From the NCBI GenBank assembly GCA_910575725.1, contig CAJTFE010000003.1, forward strand, positions 124,001 through 188,000: 64,000 nt of DNA, in the 5' to 3' direction. The notes beneath the pieces were generated by a model that made no database searches, was not told the DNA's origin, and saw nothing but the letters and a program-made list of their open reading frames with translations. Each line of letters starts with the position of its first letter. Positions within the stretch are counted from its first letter, which is position 1. The stretch is from Clostridia bacterium. Lineage in GTDB: Bacteria; Bacillota; Clostridia; Lachnospirales; Lachnospiraceae. The position numbers and the translations under genes are program-made. Positions 34,232-42,980 of the stretch are shown piece by piece.

Positions 34232-36136
34232 TTATTCAATCATTTCCACAAAGGCCTTTGCTGTTTTTGCTTCCCGGACTTTGGATAACAGCAGTGTGTC
34301 ATCGCAGATATTCCCGAACCAGTCAAAGAAAATCTTTAAAAGCTCTTTCTCGTCCTCCCGGACAGCCAGCAGCAGTACCATATGCACCTGGTAGTCGCCC
34401 CAGGAAACCGGCTTTTTCAGAATGGCAATGCTCATGGTAGACTGGATAGCCGAGTAGTTCAGGGCATGGGGTATGGCATAGCCGTAGCTGAACGAGGTAT
34501 ACGCCATCTTCTCCCGGTCAAAGGTGGATTCCTTGAAGGTTTCATCCACCCTTCCGCCCTCATACATGCGGTCGCACATATAGTTGATTACATCCTCATA
34601 GGTATCGCAGTCCAGATTGTAATAGTAATACTCCTCCAGAATCAGACATTTGATAAAATTGTTGAATTCTGTTTTGTAATGCTGCTTATCCAGCTCTGTG
34701 ACAGCCTTGAAAATCTTATACTCATCGCTGGTATTGACAAACATGCTGATAACAATGGTTGGTATATCCAGCTTGTGGCTGAGCGGTATGGTGGAAATAA
34801 TCAAGTCCGGATGCAGGCTTTCAATCACCGGCGCTTCGTAGTAAGCCAGTATGGTGTCTATGACAATCCGTTCTCCGAAGCGCTCCAGAATCTTGTCGCT
34901 GCACGCCCCTGACATGGTGTTGCTGTTTGGCTGGATCAAAACCACATGGTAATAATATTTGATATTCAGCCGGTCATAGGCCGCACCGAGATGGATGGCC
35001 AGGAACCCGATCTCATCCTCCGAAATGGAGGTTTCCGTGTATTCCTCAATAATGTGGCCGATAAACACGCTCATCTCAAATACCAGAGGATAGGTTCTTT
35101 TTATTTCCGCCAGACAGATATTGGAGACAACCACCCCAAGCTGTATCCGCTCCAGAAGATTCTGTAGATGCAGAACCAGGCCGTCCTTAAAGATCATATC
35201 TGCCGAAAAATCTATGTCATACCTCTGCCGGGCCATGCTTACGATTTTCAGCATCAGCTCCTCCGCCTGCGCCAGATAGTCCTCCTTCTCAAACAATGTG
35301 CTTCTCTGTCTGCCTATAAGCAGATTTGCAAATAAGACGACCTCGTTCTCGTTCAAGTCAAAGGAAAGGGAGGCTGTCACCCTTGTGAAAAACTCCATGG
35401 CAATCTTATATTCCAGAGTATCCCTTATCTCACTGCGGTAGCGGTTGGTTTCCACATAGTTGTAGTCCATCATTCTCTGAATGGACACGCCTACGTGTAT
35501 CATCAGCATGGGAAATGTTTCCTCACGCACCCGGTAGCTGTATTTTTCCAGGATCTCTTCCAGGATATTTTTTACCTTTATCAGATCAAAATTGGGGAAG
35601 AGCTCGTCAATTTTGTTGAGATTGATGAAGTTTCCTCTGGTCTCGTTGGCAAGTAAGTCCTTGTAAACAAACCGTTTGCTTTCCTCACTCCCTTTTAGAT
35701 ACATGTGACTGCCCGTCTTGACCAGTTCCACGCCGTCGTACTTTTCCAGCATTTCGGAAATCTTTTTCATATCATTTTTGATGGTAAACTCGCTGACATA
35801 AATGTCATATTGAAGATCAAAAATGTTTAATTTGCGCTTATTGAAAAGCAATTTTTCGATGATGTATTTGCATCGCTCCTCGGAGGTCTGGGGAATATGC
35901 TCCCTTGTGTCCAAATCGCTTTTCTCCGAAACGTCCTCGTTGATCCGGTAGCCATAGCGCACACTGGATTCTATGATACCCTTGTAGGTCTTTCCCAGCT
36001 GCTCCATGTCGCTGCGGATGGTCCGATCCGAAACGCTGAGAATCGTTGACAGCTCCTTCCCTGTGATCCAGCCCTTTTTCTCTTTTAAAATTTGAAGAAT
36101 TTTTTTCTGTCTCATTTGCATGGCTTTATTATACAT
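34232..36136 (-). CDS. PRD-containing PTS-regulated transcription factor (BglG/LicR family)
   Basis: 634 residues from ATG 36136 (GGAGGTGAGTTT upstream; the frame to 36160 lacks a site). Order: HTH_11 (about 10-60, GWITGKELSTILSVSDRTIR), a second HTH/Mga-like region (80-165), PRD1 (about 195-290), PRD2 (about 300-400, GFLAIHLGAAYDRL with a phosphorylatable His), an EIIB-like domain whose usual cysteine loop reads QPNSNTMSGAC, and a C-terminal EIIA-2 domain with His in YGYAIPHAL. Such LicR/MtlR-type activators are switched by HPr and EIIB phosphorylation. It lies upstream of the PTS genes it most likely controls. Confidence 0.93.
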   Translation of the reverse strand: MYNKAMQMRQKKILQILKEKKGWITGKELSTILSVSDRTIRSDMEQLGKTYKGIIESSVRYGYRINEDVSEKSDLDTREHIPQTSEERCKYIIEKLLFNKRKLNIFDLQYDIYVSEFTIKNDMKKISEMLEKYDGVELVKTGSHMYLKGSEESKRFVYKDLLANETRGNFINLNKIDELFPNFDLIKVKNILEEILEKYSYRVREETFPMLMIHVGVSIQRMMDYNYVETNRYRSEIRDTLEYKIAMEFFTRVTASLSFDLNENEVVLFANLLIGRQRSTLFEKEDYLAQAEELMLKIVSMARQRYDIDFSADMIFKDGLVLHLQNLLERIQLGVVVSNICLAEIKRTYPLVFEMSVFIGHIIEEYTETSISEDEIGFLAIHLGAAYDRLNIKYYYHVVLIQPNSNTMSGACSDKILERFGERIVIDTILAYYEAPVIESLHPDLIISTIPLSHKLDIPTIVISMFVNTSDEYKIFKAVTELDKQHYKTEFNNFIKCLILEEYYYYNLDCDTYEDVINYMCDRMYEGGRVDETFKESTFDREKMAYTSFSYGYAIPHALNYSAIQSTMSIAILKKPVSWGDYQVHMVLLLAVREDEKELLKIFFDWFGNICDDTLLLSKVREAKTAKAFVEMIE

Positions 36137-36164
36137 AAACTCACCTCCTTTATTTTCCACACAA

Positions 36165-36183
36165 TTTCCTAACAGCTAGGAAA
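36165..36183. promoter_or_regulatory. Inverted repeat upstream of the PRD regulator (operator candidate)
   Basis: TTTCCTA-ACAGC-TAGGAAA, perfect seven-base arms about 30 bases before the PRD regulator start. It could be a regulator site or a leader hairpin. No convincing -35/-10 pair was found for this gene. Confidence 0.4.
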
Positions 36184-36301
36184 AAGTACCTGGCATTTTA
36201 TTTATCCTGTACATTGCAGCATGGCTTTGAAAGCTTCTCTACGTTAAAAATGACTACATTCCGGGCAGCTTTGTTTATCGCCATTGTGTGGACAGCTTTT
36301 T

Positions 36302-36330
36302 TTGACAAATCTCATTTTCCGTGTTACATT
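36302..36330 (+). promoter_or_regulatory. Promoter of the MATE gene
   Basis: TTGACA (36302-36307) and TACATT (36325-36330), 17-base spacing. The leader to the ATG at 36469 is about 130 bases and contains short hairpins (AGGTT-CTA-AACCT) that I cannot match to a known riboswitch. Confidence 0.65.
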
Positions 36331-36468
36331 TGGTTCTGTTTGGGATATGATAAAAGAAGGCTCTTTTCCGGCTGCGTACCGGCGGCCTGGAAGCGGATGC
36401 CGGATAGATAGGTTCTAAACCTTATGACAGAATGATAAGCTTTAAGTAGAAAGCCGGAGAATAACAAA

Positions 36469-37824
36469 ATGGAAAAAGATTATTTATTGAAGGAACGCCC
36501 CTTGCGCGCTTTGCTCCTGTTCGCCCTGCCCATGATCATAGGAAATCTCTTTCAGCAGTTCTATACCATGGCTGATTCTATGGTTGTGGGCCGCTATGTA
36601 AGCGAAAACGCCCTGGCCGCCGTGGGAGCTTCCTACTCTCTTACCAATGTATTTATCTGCGTGGCTATCGGCGGCGGCGTGGGGGCTTCCGTGCTCACCA
36701 GCCAGTATTTCGGCGCACGGGAATACGGCCGTATGAAGCAGTCTGTTTCAACTGCCCTTCTCACATTTCTGGCGGTGAGCCTGGCCCTGGCTTCCCTGGG
36801 GCTTGCTTTTGGACGGGAGTTTATGGTGTTCTTAAAGACACCGGAGGACATTCTGGATATGACGGTAGAATATCTCAATATTTATTTTATGGGACTGCCC
36901 TTTCTCTTTATGTACAATGTGCTGTCCTCTATGTTCAATGCCCTGGGGCGCTCCCGGATTCCTCTGTACCTGCTGATCTTTTCTTCTATTTTTAATATTG
37001 TACTGGACATTTATCTGGTGCGCTCTCTGGGGCTTGGCATCGCCGGTGTAGCCTGGGCTACCTTGATTGCCCAGGGGATTTCTGCTTTTCTATCCTTTTT
37101 GATTTTTCTTGGGGAGCTGCGGGGTTATCCGGGTGCGGATACGAAGATGGAATCGGTTCGTAAATTTTACAGTACAGAAGAGCTTTTCACTATGTGCCGT
37201 GTGGCTCTTCCCTCTATCTTCCAGCAATCCACGGTATCCATCGGCATGATGCTGGTTCAATCTGTGGTCAACAGCTTCGGCCCCCAGATGCTGGCTGGCT
37301 TCTCCGCCGGTATGCGCGTAGAGAGTATCTGTATTGTTCCCATGGCCGCACTGGGCAATGCCATGTCCTCCTACACTGCCCAGAATCTGGGCGCAGAACA
37401 GGAAGACCGCGTAGTAAAAGGCTATCGCGCAGCTCTCTGCCTGACAGCCTTTTTCGCCTTGCTTCTCTGTCTGGCTCTGGAGCTTTTCCATTTTCCCATT
37501 ATCGCCTCCTTCTTAGGAAGCGACGGCACAATGCAGGCCCTGGAGACAGGAAGCAGTTATTTAAGATTCATTGGCTTTTTCTTTGCCCTTATCGGCCTTA
37601 AAATGTGCACGGACGGCCTTCTTCGGGGCGCTGCCGATATGAAAATGTTCACCATCGCAAATCTTGCCAATCTGTCTCTGCGTGTGGCATTTGCAATTGC
37701 CATGGCTCCCCGGTTCGGCATCGCCATGGTCTGGTATGCGGTGCCCTTGGGATGGCTGTTGAATTTCCTGATCTCCTACGGGGAATACCGCACGGGGCGG
37801 TGGCGGAAAAAATGCGTATCTTGA
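36469..37824 (+). CDS. MATE-family efflux transporter
   Basis: 451 residues with 12 predicted helices in two homologous halves; LFALPMIIGNLFQQFYTMAD and MVVGRYVSENALAAVG are the MATE N-terminal signature, and GFSAGMRVESICIVPMAALG marks the second half. MATE proteins export drugs or metabolites by Na+ or H+ antiport; this resembles the DinF/NorM-like clostridial group, with no substrate known. Its own promoter and long leader suggest independent control. It converges on the Fic gene 34 bases away. Confidence 0.93.
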   Translation: MEKDYLLKERPLRALLLFALPMIIGNLFQQFYTMADSMVVGRYVSENALAAVGASYSLTNVFICVAIGGGVGASVLTSQYFGAREYGRMKQSVSTALLTFLAVSLALASLGLAFGREFMVFLKTPEDILDMTVEYLNIYFMGLPFLFMYNVLSSMFNALGRSRIPLYLLIFSSIFNIVLDIYLVRSLGLGIAGVAWATLIAQGISAFLSFLIFLGELRGYPGADTKMESVRKFYSTEELFTMCRVALPSIFQQSTVSIGMMLVQSVVNSFGPQMLAGFSAGMRVESICIVPMAALGNAMSSYTAQNLGAEQEDRVVKGYRAALCLTAFFALLLCLALELFHFPIIASFLGSDGTMQALETGSSYLRFIGFFFALIGLKMCTDGLLRGAADMKMFTIANLANLSLRVAFAIAMAPRFGIAMVWYAVPLGWLLNFLISYGEYRTGRWRKKCVS

Positions 37825-37858
37825 TTTTGGGAATCAACAGGAAGCAGATTTCACTTTT

Positions 37859-38638
37859 TTAATTTTTCCTCTTATTTTTCGTTCGCTTCATCTGCTTTTC
37901 CCAGGTCTTCACCGTCTGCTCCTGTAAGAAGGCGAGCATTGGTTCTAAGTCCTGCCGGATATCCCATGCTTCCAATCCTTCGTAATATTGCTTTCTGTCC
38001 TCTTCGTGAATAATAACAGGCGGATGGTTATGAAGCGTCAGAAAATAATTCATTGCCAGACGCCCGGTGCGGCCGTTGCCATCCGCAAAAGGATGAATAT
38101 TTTCAAACTTTACGTGAAAATGCGCCGCAGCCGTCAGTGCCTTTTCATCTGAAATGCTTACAAGCTCCTCCAGCAATTCCGTCATTTCCTCCGCAACGTC
38201 CTCCGGCGATGCTCCAACCTCTTCCCTGCCGGCAACATAGTCATGAAGCTTATACCGGCCCGGGCGCTCTCCTAATTGATAGCGTCTTGTATCGTATGTG
38301 TTCAAAGTCAGCTTCTCTTGAAGCTCTTTGATAAACGCTTCGTCCATAGCCCGTCTTTTTCCGAAGGAATCAAGAAACAATTCATGGGCCTCTTTTCCAT
38401 TTCTTATTTCAAAAAGAGTCCGCAAATCACCGGTGTAAGAAGTTACGCCATCATGCTCAAAAATTTCCCGTGTATCGTGGTAGGTGATTTTGTCGTTTTC
38501 TATCTTTCCGGAGTGATAAGCAAAGGCTATGCTATGGCCATTCAATGCCTCTGCTAATTCTGCATCTGTTGTTATTTTTTTACTCTGCCATAAAGCTACT
38601 GCTTTTTCATAATCCGTCATAGCCTTTTCCTTTTCCAT
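37859..38638 (-). CDS. Fic-family AMPylase with N-terminal inhibitory helix
   Basis: 259 residues from ATG 38638 (GGAGG five bases upstream; the longer frame starts inside the ribosome-site region). The Fic core motif is complete: HPFADGNGRTGR near residue 190, so AMP transfer from ATP to target hydroxyls is expected. HSGKIEND near residue 50 fits the inhibitory motif (S/T)xxxE(G/N) on the N-terminal helix (class II Fic), which blocks ATP binding until displaced. No separate antitoxin gene is adjacent. The basic tail (KRTKNKRKN) may contact nucleic acid or membranes. The target is unknown. Confidence 0.92.
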   Translation of the reverse strand: MEKEKAMTDYEKAVALWQSKKITTDAELAEALNGHSIAFAYHSGKIENDKITYHDTREIFEHDGVTSYTGDLRTLFEIRNGKEAHELFLDSFGKRRAMDEAFIKELQEKLTLNTYDTRRYQLGERPGRYKLHDYVAGREEVGASPEDVAEEMTELLEELVSISDEKALTAAAHFHVKFENIHPFADGNGRTGRLAMNYFLTLHNHPPVIIHEEDRKQYYEGLEAWDIRQDLEPMLAFLQEQTVKTWEKQMKRTKNKRKN

Positions 38639-38688
38639 ATGCACCTCCATTATTAGCCACATTATACTATGGAAATCAAAACCCCGTC

Positions 38689-39417
38689 TTATTTTTTCCG
38701 CACCGGATGCCGGAGCACCGTCTTTAACCGCTCCGGGGCCGTCTTCCTTGGATCTCCCAGATAGATCTCATGGTGGTACCTCCCTTTTCCGGCTTCCGGC
38801 GCGCCCATCTGAAAATCCTCCGCATAGCCCTCTTTTGCAGCAAACTTCTCCAAAAGCTCAAGAGAGACAGGCTCCGTATCATAAGGCCCCACATGAAGAA
38901 GCTGGATGCACAGCCCTTCCTCATATCTTACCAGCTTCGCCGCCGAAGGATCCAGTTCCGGTTTCTTCCTCCCAAGCTCCTCCTTGGCCCACGCAAAGAG
39001 CTCCTCTGTCACCTCGTCCGGCTGGCGGATCATGGAAAACCAGCAAAGGGCACCTTTATCCGCCAGATTCCTTCCGTCAAATGCCTCACGCCCGTTTTCC
39101 GTCCACCAGAGCCCTTCCAAAGGCGGCACCACATAATTCCCCTCCAGAATTGCAGAGCCTTCCTCCGCACACATCCCCTCAAAAATATCCCTGGGCACCT
39201 TTCCGAATTTTAAGTTCATTTTAATTCCAAAGGACAGGCCGTAGAGAAGGGACAGCGCATCTGCATATGCGGCGGAGGTATTGGGATCGCCCTTTCCCTC
39301 CACCATAATAAATGTCATCTGCGGCACTTCAATCACCATTGGCTTCTTTTTGGGCAGGTATAAATCCGGAAACTCTTTTTTATAGTCCAGCTTCTTACTT
39401 TGCGCCTTTCGTTCCAT
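38689..39417 (-). CDS. GyrI-like small-molecule-binding domain protein
   Basis: 242 residues. MVIEVPQMTFIMVEGKGDPN at the start and CIQLLHVGPYDTEPVSLELL near residue 175 are the two SHS2-type repeats of the GyrI/SOUL-like fold, ending GRYHHEIYLGDPRKTAPERL. Relatives bind drugs or small hydrophobic molecules; this branch is a stand-alone protein without an AraC DNA-binding domain. GGGAGC precedes the ATG. The promoter at 39608-39636 lies about 200 bases upstream, with a short coding-like fragment between. Confidence 0.85.
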   Translation of the reverse strand: MERKAQSKKLDYKKEFPDLYLPKKKPMVIEVPQMTFIMVEGKGDPNTSAAYADALSLLYGLSFGIKMNLKFGKVPRDIFEGMCAEEGSAILEGNYVVPPLEGLWWTENGREAFDGRNLADKGALCWFSMIRQPDEVTEELFAWAKEELGRKKPELDPSAAKLVRYEEGLCIQLLHVGPYDTEPVSLELLEKFAAKEGYAEDFQMGAPEAGKGRYHHEIYLGDPRKTAPERLKTVLRHPVRKK

Positions 39418-39600
39418 CTGCAGCTCCCTTCTTTTTCTTCGGTTTCGGCATGGGAAGCTCCCTGCAGGTCACCTGCACCAGTTCGGCAAGCCGCTCCCGA
39501 TCCTCCAACTCCTCAATCAAAAAATGCGGCTTAGCCCCGTGATAGGGACTCCCCTCCTGCCAGACTCCTGTAAATTCAGACTGTCTGTTTTCATTTTTTA
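39395..39600 (-). pseudogene. Coding-like fragment between promoter and GyrI gene
   Basis: A frame open up to 39682 and ending inside the GyrI gene reads SPYHGAKPHFLIEELEDRER and ends in a Lys-rich tail (MPKPKKKKGAADGTKGAK), which looks like protein. But the only ATG (39682) lies upstream of the promoter at 39608, and no start with a ribosome site exists downstream apart from an 18-codon tail piece. It is best read as the 3' remnant of a lost gene. I do not recognise the family. Confidence 0.35.
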
Positions 39601-39607
39601 TGATATT

Positions 39608-39636
39608 ATCATACAAAACCTGACACCGTATGTCTA
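39608..39636 (-). promoter_or_regulatory. Promoter upstream of the GyrI gene
   Basis: TAGACA (39631-39636) and TATGAT (39608-39613), 17-base spacing on the minus strand. The palindrome ATGATATTATCAT overlaps the -10 box and could be an operator. Confidence 0.5.
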
Positions 39637-39699
39637 GTATAGTGTTTGATAAATAACAGCAGCCCGCAGATGTTACTGACATTGCGTGTGGACAGTAAC

Positions 39700-40686
39700 C
39701 TACAGATTACTTTTTGCATCTCTTCGCATGCGCAGAATCACACGAAGGGCTCCGGACAGCACGCCGGCGCAGGGCCAGATTATCCAGGTTCTATGCCAGT
39801 CAAAGGTCCAAAAGCTGATTCCCAGATAAATAGCCGTTACCACGCACCAGTAAATTTTAAAAATCGGTTTTCTCGACTGTTCCTCCGGCGTGAATTCTCC
39901 CTCTCGAAGGAGGATCTGGCAGGCGCCCCATTCTTCTCCAGACCAGACAATCAAAAATATTCCCATGGCCACCAGCATCAGCATTACATCTACGGCAATC
40001 ACACCTAAGAATTCATTTTCTCCCAGAAAAATCATTACCAGAAAGATAGGAAGCGCCGCCGTTATGAGCAGAAAAATTCCTGCCGCAACACAAGTCCTGT
40101 AAAAAACGCCTATTTCTTCCTGACGCTTTTTGACAATTCCCTCCACACCGTATTGAAGGCGGAAATGCCCTTTTTTCAAATACTCATATTTCTCCAGTCT
40201 TGCATCGTTCAGAACAACTACAACCGTTGCCACTCCTATAATAAGAAGTAAGACCACCAGACCGATTCCTGCCGCCGCTTCCTCAGAAATCCGGGCCGAG
40301 GCAAGCTCCGAATAACCGGAAAGAAAAATTAAAAACACCGGGCACAGCGTGTACGCTGCAATTGCTATTGCCTGTGACAAGGCATGGCGTTTCTTCTGTT
40401 CCATAAAAGAGGAGGCTTCCTCCAGGGATACGCTTTTTACCCCTTCCTCTGGCTCTGTCCCTCCATCTACAGAAATTTCCAGTTCCTCCAGTTCTTCCTT
40501 TAATAAGTAGTCTGTGCTTACCTCAAAAATCTGGCTCATTTTCAAAATCCGCTCCAGATCCGGTATGGCTGAGGCGCTCTCCCACTTGGAAACTGCCTGC
40601 CGGGATACCCCAAGCTGCCCAGCCAGCTCCTCCTGAGACCATCCGCGCTGCCTGCGCAGTGCAATTATTTTATCTGCTAAAATCAT
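39700..40686 (-). CDS. XRE-family regulator with membrane-spanning C-terminus
   Basis: 328 residues from ATG 40686 (AAAGGA six bases upstream). The longer frame to 40995 merely translates two P2 repeats. The N-terminal HTH_3 (residues 3-58: QRGWSQEELAGQLGVSRQAV, SKWESASAIPDLERI) is followed by a linker and six or so hydrophobic helices (about 110-315), a common layout in Clostridia in which the regulator is tethered to the membrane and may sense envelope stress or a ligand. The target is unknown; the divergent lone ATPase at 41283 or self-regulation are candidates. P2 copies d and e lie in its upstream region. Confidence 0.88.
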   Translation of the reverse strand: MILADKIIALRRQRGWSQEELAGQLGVSRQAVSKWESASAIPDLERILKMSQIFEVSTDYLLKEELEELEISVDGGTEPEEGVKSVSLEEASSFMEQKKRHALSQAIAIAAYTLCPVFLIFLSGYSELASARISEEAAAGIGLVVLLLIIGVATVVVVLNDARLEKYEYLKKGHFRLQYGVEGIVKKRQEEIGVFYRTCVAAGIFLLITAALPIFLVMIFLGENEFLGVIAVDVMLMLVAMGIFLIVWSGEEWGACQILLREGEFTPEEQSRKPIFKIYWCVVTAIYLGISFWTFDWHRTWIIWPCAGVLSGALRVILRMRRDAKSNL

Positions 40687-40702
40687 ACTTATCCTTTCTA
40701 TT

Positions 40703-40805
40703 CTAGTTCCGTAATATCCCTCACAGTACACCGGTATGAAATCAATTTCCAGCCACAAAAACATGTGTCTGTAAATCGATTTGTGCACTGTGAGGGATAT
40801 TACTG
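40703..40805. repeat. Hairpin repeat family P2, copy d
   Basis: TTCCGTAATATCCCTCACAG pairs with CTGTGAGGGATATTACTG; the unpaired CCGGTATG, the inner arm AAATCAATTT/AAATCGATTT and the apical CCACAAAAACATGTG are all present. It lies directly upstream of the XRE gene. Confidence 0.82.
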
Positions 40806-40808
40806 TTT

Positions 40809-40912
40809 CCAGTTCCGTAATATTCCTTACAATACACCAGTATGAAATCAATTTCCAGTCACAAAAAACATGTGCCTGTAAATCGATTTGTGCACTGTGA
40901 GGGATATTACTG
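40809..40912. repeat. Hairpin repeat family P2, copy e (tandem with d)
   Basis: The same framework as copy d, joined by TTT; the left arm has four changes relative to its right arm (ATTCCTTACAATACA). It is followed at 40916-40935 by another truncated left end (CCAGTTCCGTAATTC). The remainder of the gap 40936-41282 is AT-rich and holds a small hairpin (40946-40965) and the promoter at 41165. Confidence 0.82.
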
Positions 40913-41164
40913 TTTCCAGTTCCGTAATTCAATCGCTGTACATGTACATATCCCCTCGGGTATGTGCTTATTTTAGGCTTTTTTCCGGTTGTCAACCACC
41001 AAGTGCGCTTTGAAATTTGTAAACCCAGGGTTGCTTTTTCATTTTTTCTAACATAATTTTACTATTTATGCTTGTATCTTCCAGAATTCTGTTCTATATA
41101 ATATTGCATTGGCATTTTTCGTTTTTCATTATACGAGCCTGAATTCGAAAAAACAATGTTTTCA

Positions 41165-41193
41165 TTGACCGGAATTTTGTTCTGATTTACAAT
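41165..41193 (+). promoter_or_regulatory. Promoter of the lone ABC-class ATPase gene
   Basis: TTGACC (41165-41170) and TACAAT (41188-41193), 17-base spacing; the leader to 41283 is about 82 bases. Confidence 0.65.
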
Positions 41194-41282
41194 AAATTAC
41201 GTAAAACCTTTCAACCTTGTTTTTTGCCCAAGGGCAAAAGCCTATGAATAACATTCTATTTTAAGACGAGGAGCATACCTTT

Positions 41283-42980
41283 ATGAAATCATCACAGGAT
41301 TTGCGGGCGAACCTTCGCTCTATCGATCACCGGAGTTATCCGGCCTATAAAGATCTGAAAGGACAGTACGACTTCGGAAGCTTTGTCCTTTCCATTGACC
41401 ATGTACAGGGAGATCCTTTTGCATCCCCCTCCCGGCTGTCGGTTCTTGTATCCGGAAAGAAGGCTGGCTTTCCGGCTGAGTACTATGACACCTACCCAAA
41501 GCGCATCACCTTACAGGATCATCTGACCCGGCTTTTTGCTGCGCAGCTTGCCTCCGGAAGCAAGCAGGCCAAGGGCTCCGGAAAGAGCGGACTTCTCGGC
41601 GCCTCCCGCTGCGGCCAGGAAGTATTGGAGCGGACGGCCTGCCGGGTACAGGAGGGCAGCGTAACCCTTCGCTTTGAAGCGGGATTTCCGGCCAGGGGGC
41701 GGACCATTGACGCCAGAGAGCTTGAGAAAATGCTCTTCGACATTCTTCCGGACTGTGTCCACGCAAGCCTTTACTTCCAAAAAATCAACAAAAACCGCTT
41801 AAAGGCAGCTATTGAGCTCTGCGAAGATCAGCAGTATATCCGGGAACAGCTTCCGGCTCTGGGACTCTGCGCCTTTCTTGCGAACGGCTCCGTCCTGCCC
41901 CGGCAGAGCGGCGTCTCCGATCGGCCTATGCAGGATGCCGTGGCATTTCAGTCGCCGGCTTCCATGGAGGTAACCCTGAACCTTCCCAACAGGGGACCTG
42001 TAATGGGCATGGGAATCCCCAAAGGCATTACCCTCTTTGTGGGCGGCGGCTATCACGGAAAGTCCACGGTGCTTCAGGCGCTCCAGTACGGCGTCTACAA
42101 TCACATCGGCGGCGACGGCCGGGAACTGGTTATCACGGATGAAAGCGCCTGGAAGCTGCGCTCCGAGGATGGGAGAAGCGTAACAGGCGTGGACATCTCT
42201 CCCTTTATCCGCCAGCTTCCGGGACGCAGAGATACCAGGCATTTTTCCACGGAGGATGCCAGCGGAAGTACCTCCCAGGCAGCTAATCTCATGGAAAGCA
42301 TGGAGAGCGGCAGTACGCTTCTGCTCATTGACGAGGACACCTCTGCTACTAACTTTATGATACGCGACAAGCTGATGCAGCAGGTGGTAGCCCCCGAAGA
42401 AGAACCTATCATTCCCTTTATTGAGCGCGTGCGCAGTCTTTATGAAGATTTCGGCATTTCCTCCGTAATTGTGGCCGGAAGCTCCGGCTCCTATTTCCAT
42501 GTGGCCGACACGGTGGTTCAGATGAAAGAGTATGTGCCCTATGATATTACCGGGCGCGCAAAAGAAGCAGCAGCGGCATTTCCCGTATTTTCCGCCAGGC
42601 AGGGTAAATTCCCCGCCTACTCGGCCAACCGCTGCCCCAAGGCAAATGCTGCCGTGAAACGGGATGACCGCCTGAAACTGAAAGCCATGGGAACCCATGA
42701 ACTGCTTCTCGGACGCGACGCCGTGGAGCTTCGCTATCTGGAACAGCTTCGTGACAGCGAGCAGACCATGGCCCTTGCCTGCCTGCTCAAATATCTGCAG
42801 CTGCAGGCGATGGACGGAAAGAAAAATATGACGGCTCTGGCGGATCAGCTGGAAGCGCTGCTGGATACCCAGGGTCTGGAAGGGCTTTTTGAGCGCGGAG
42901 ATGTACGCTCCTCCCTGGCCCGCCCCAGACGTCAGGAGATCCTGGCATGTGTGAATCGGTATCGGCAGCTGATTATATAA
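41283..42980 (+). CDS. Stand-alone ATPase of the ABC class (ABC_ATPase, PF09818-type)
   Basis: 565 residues. The family is a soluble ABC-like ATPase of unknown function. The N-terminal domain (DLRANLRSIDHRSYPAYKDL) precedes Walker A GGGYHGKSTVLQALQYGVYN (about 258-277), RLSVLVSGKKAGFP in the first half, and Walker B STLLLIDEDTSATNFMIRD near 350. A second insertion DFGISSVIVAGSSGSYFHVAD follows, and no transmembrane segment is present. It has its own promoter and is followed by an inverted repeat (42981-43049). GAGGAG lies nine bases before the ATG. A nucleic-acid or RNA-handling role has been suggested for relatives but is not shown here. Confidence 0.87.
   Translation: MKSSQDLRANLRSIDHRSYPAYKDLKGQYDFGSFVLSIDHVQGDPFASPSRLSVLVSGKKAGFPAEYYDTYPKRITLQDHLTRLFAAQLASGSKQAKGSGKSGLLGASRCGQEVLERTACRVQEGSVTLRFEAGFPARGRTIDARELEKMLFDILPDCVHASLYFQKINKNRLKAAIELCEDQQYIREQLPALGLCAFLANGSVLPRQSGVSDRPMQDAVAFQSPASMEVTLNLPNRGPVMGMGIPKGITLFVGGGYHGKSTVLQALQYGVYNHIGGDGRELVITDESAWKLRSEDGRSVTGVDISPFIRQLPGRRDTRHFSTEDASGSTSQAANLMESMESGSTLLLIDEDTSATNFMIRDKLMQQVVAPEEEPIIPFIERVRSLYEDFGISSVIVAGSSGSYFHVADTVVQMKEYVPYDITGRAKEAAAAFPVFSARQGKFPAYSANRCPKANAAVKRDDRLKLKAMGTHELLLGRDAVELRYLEQLRDSEQTMALACLLKYLQLQAMDGKKNMTALADQLEALLDTQGLEGLFERGDVRSSLARPRRQEILACVNRYRQLII

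Noticed and set aside
36331..36468. Riboswitch in the MATE leader
   Set aside because: Small hairpins exist, but no guanidine, purine or other aptamer consensus was recognised and no terminator follows.
39700..40995. 431-residue version of the XRE regulator
   Set aside because: The first 103 residues are translations of two P2 hairpin repeats; the HTH begins at ATG 40686.
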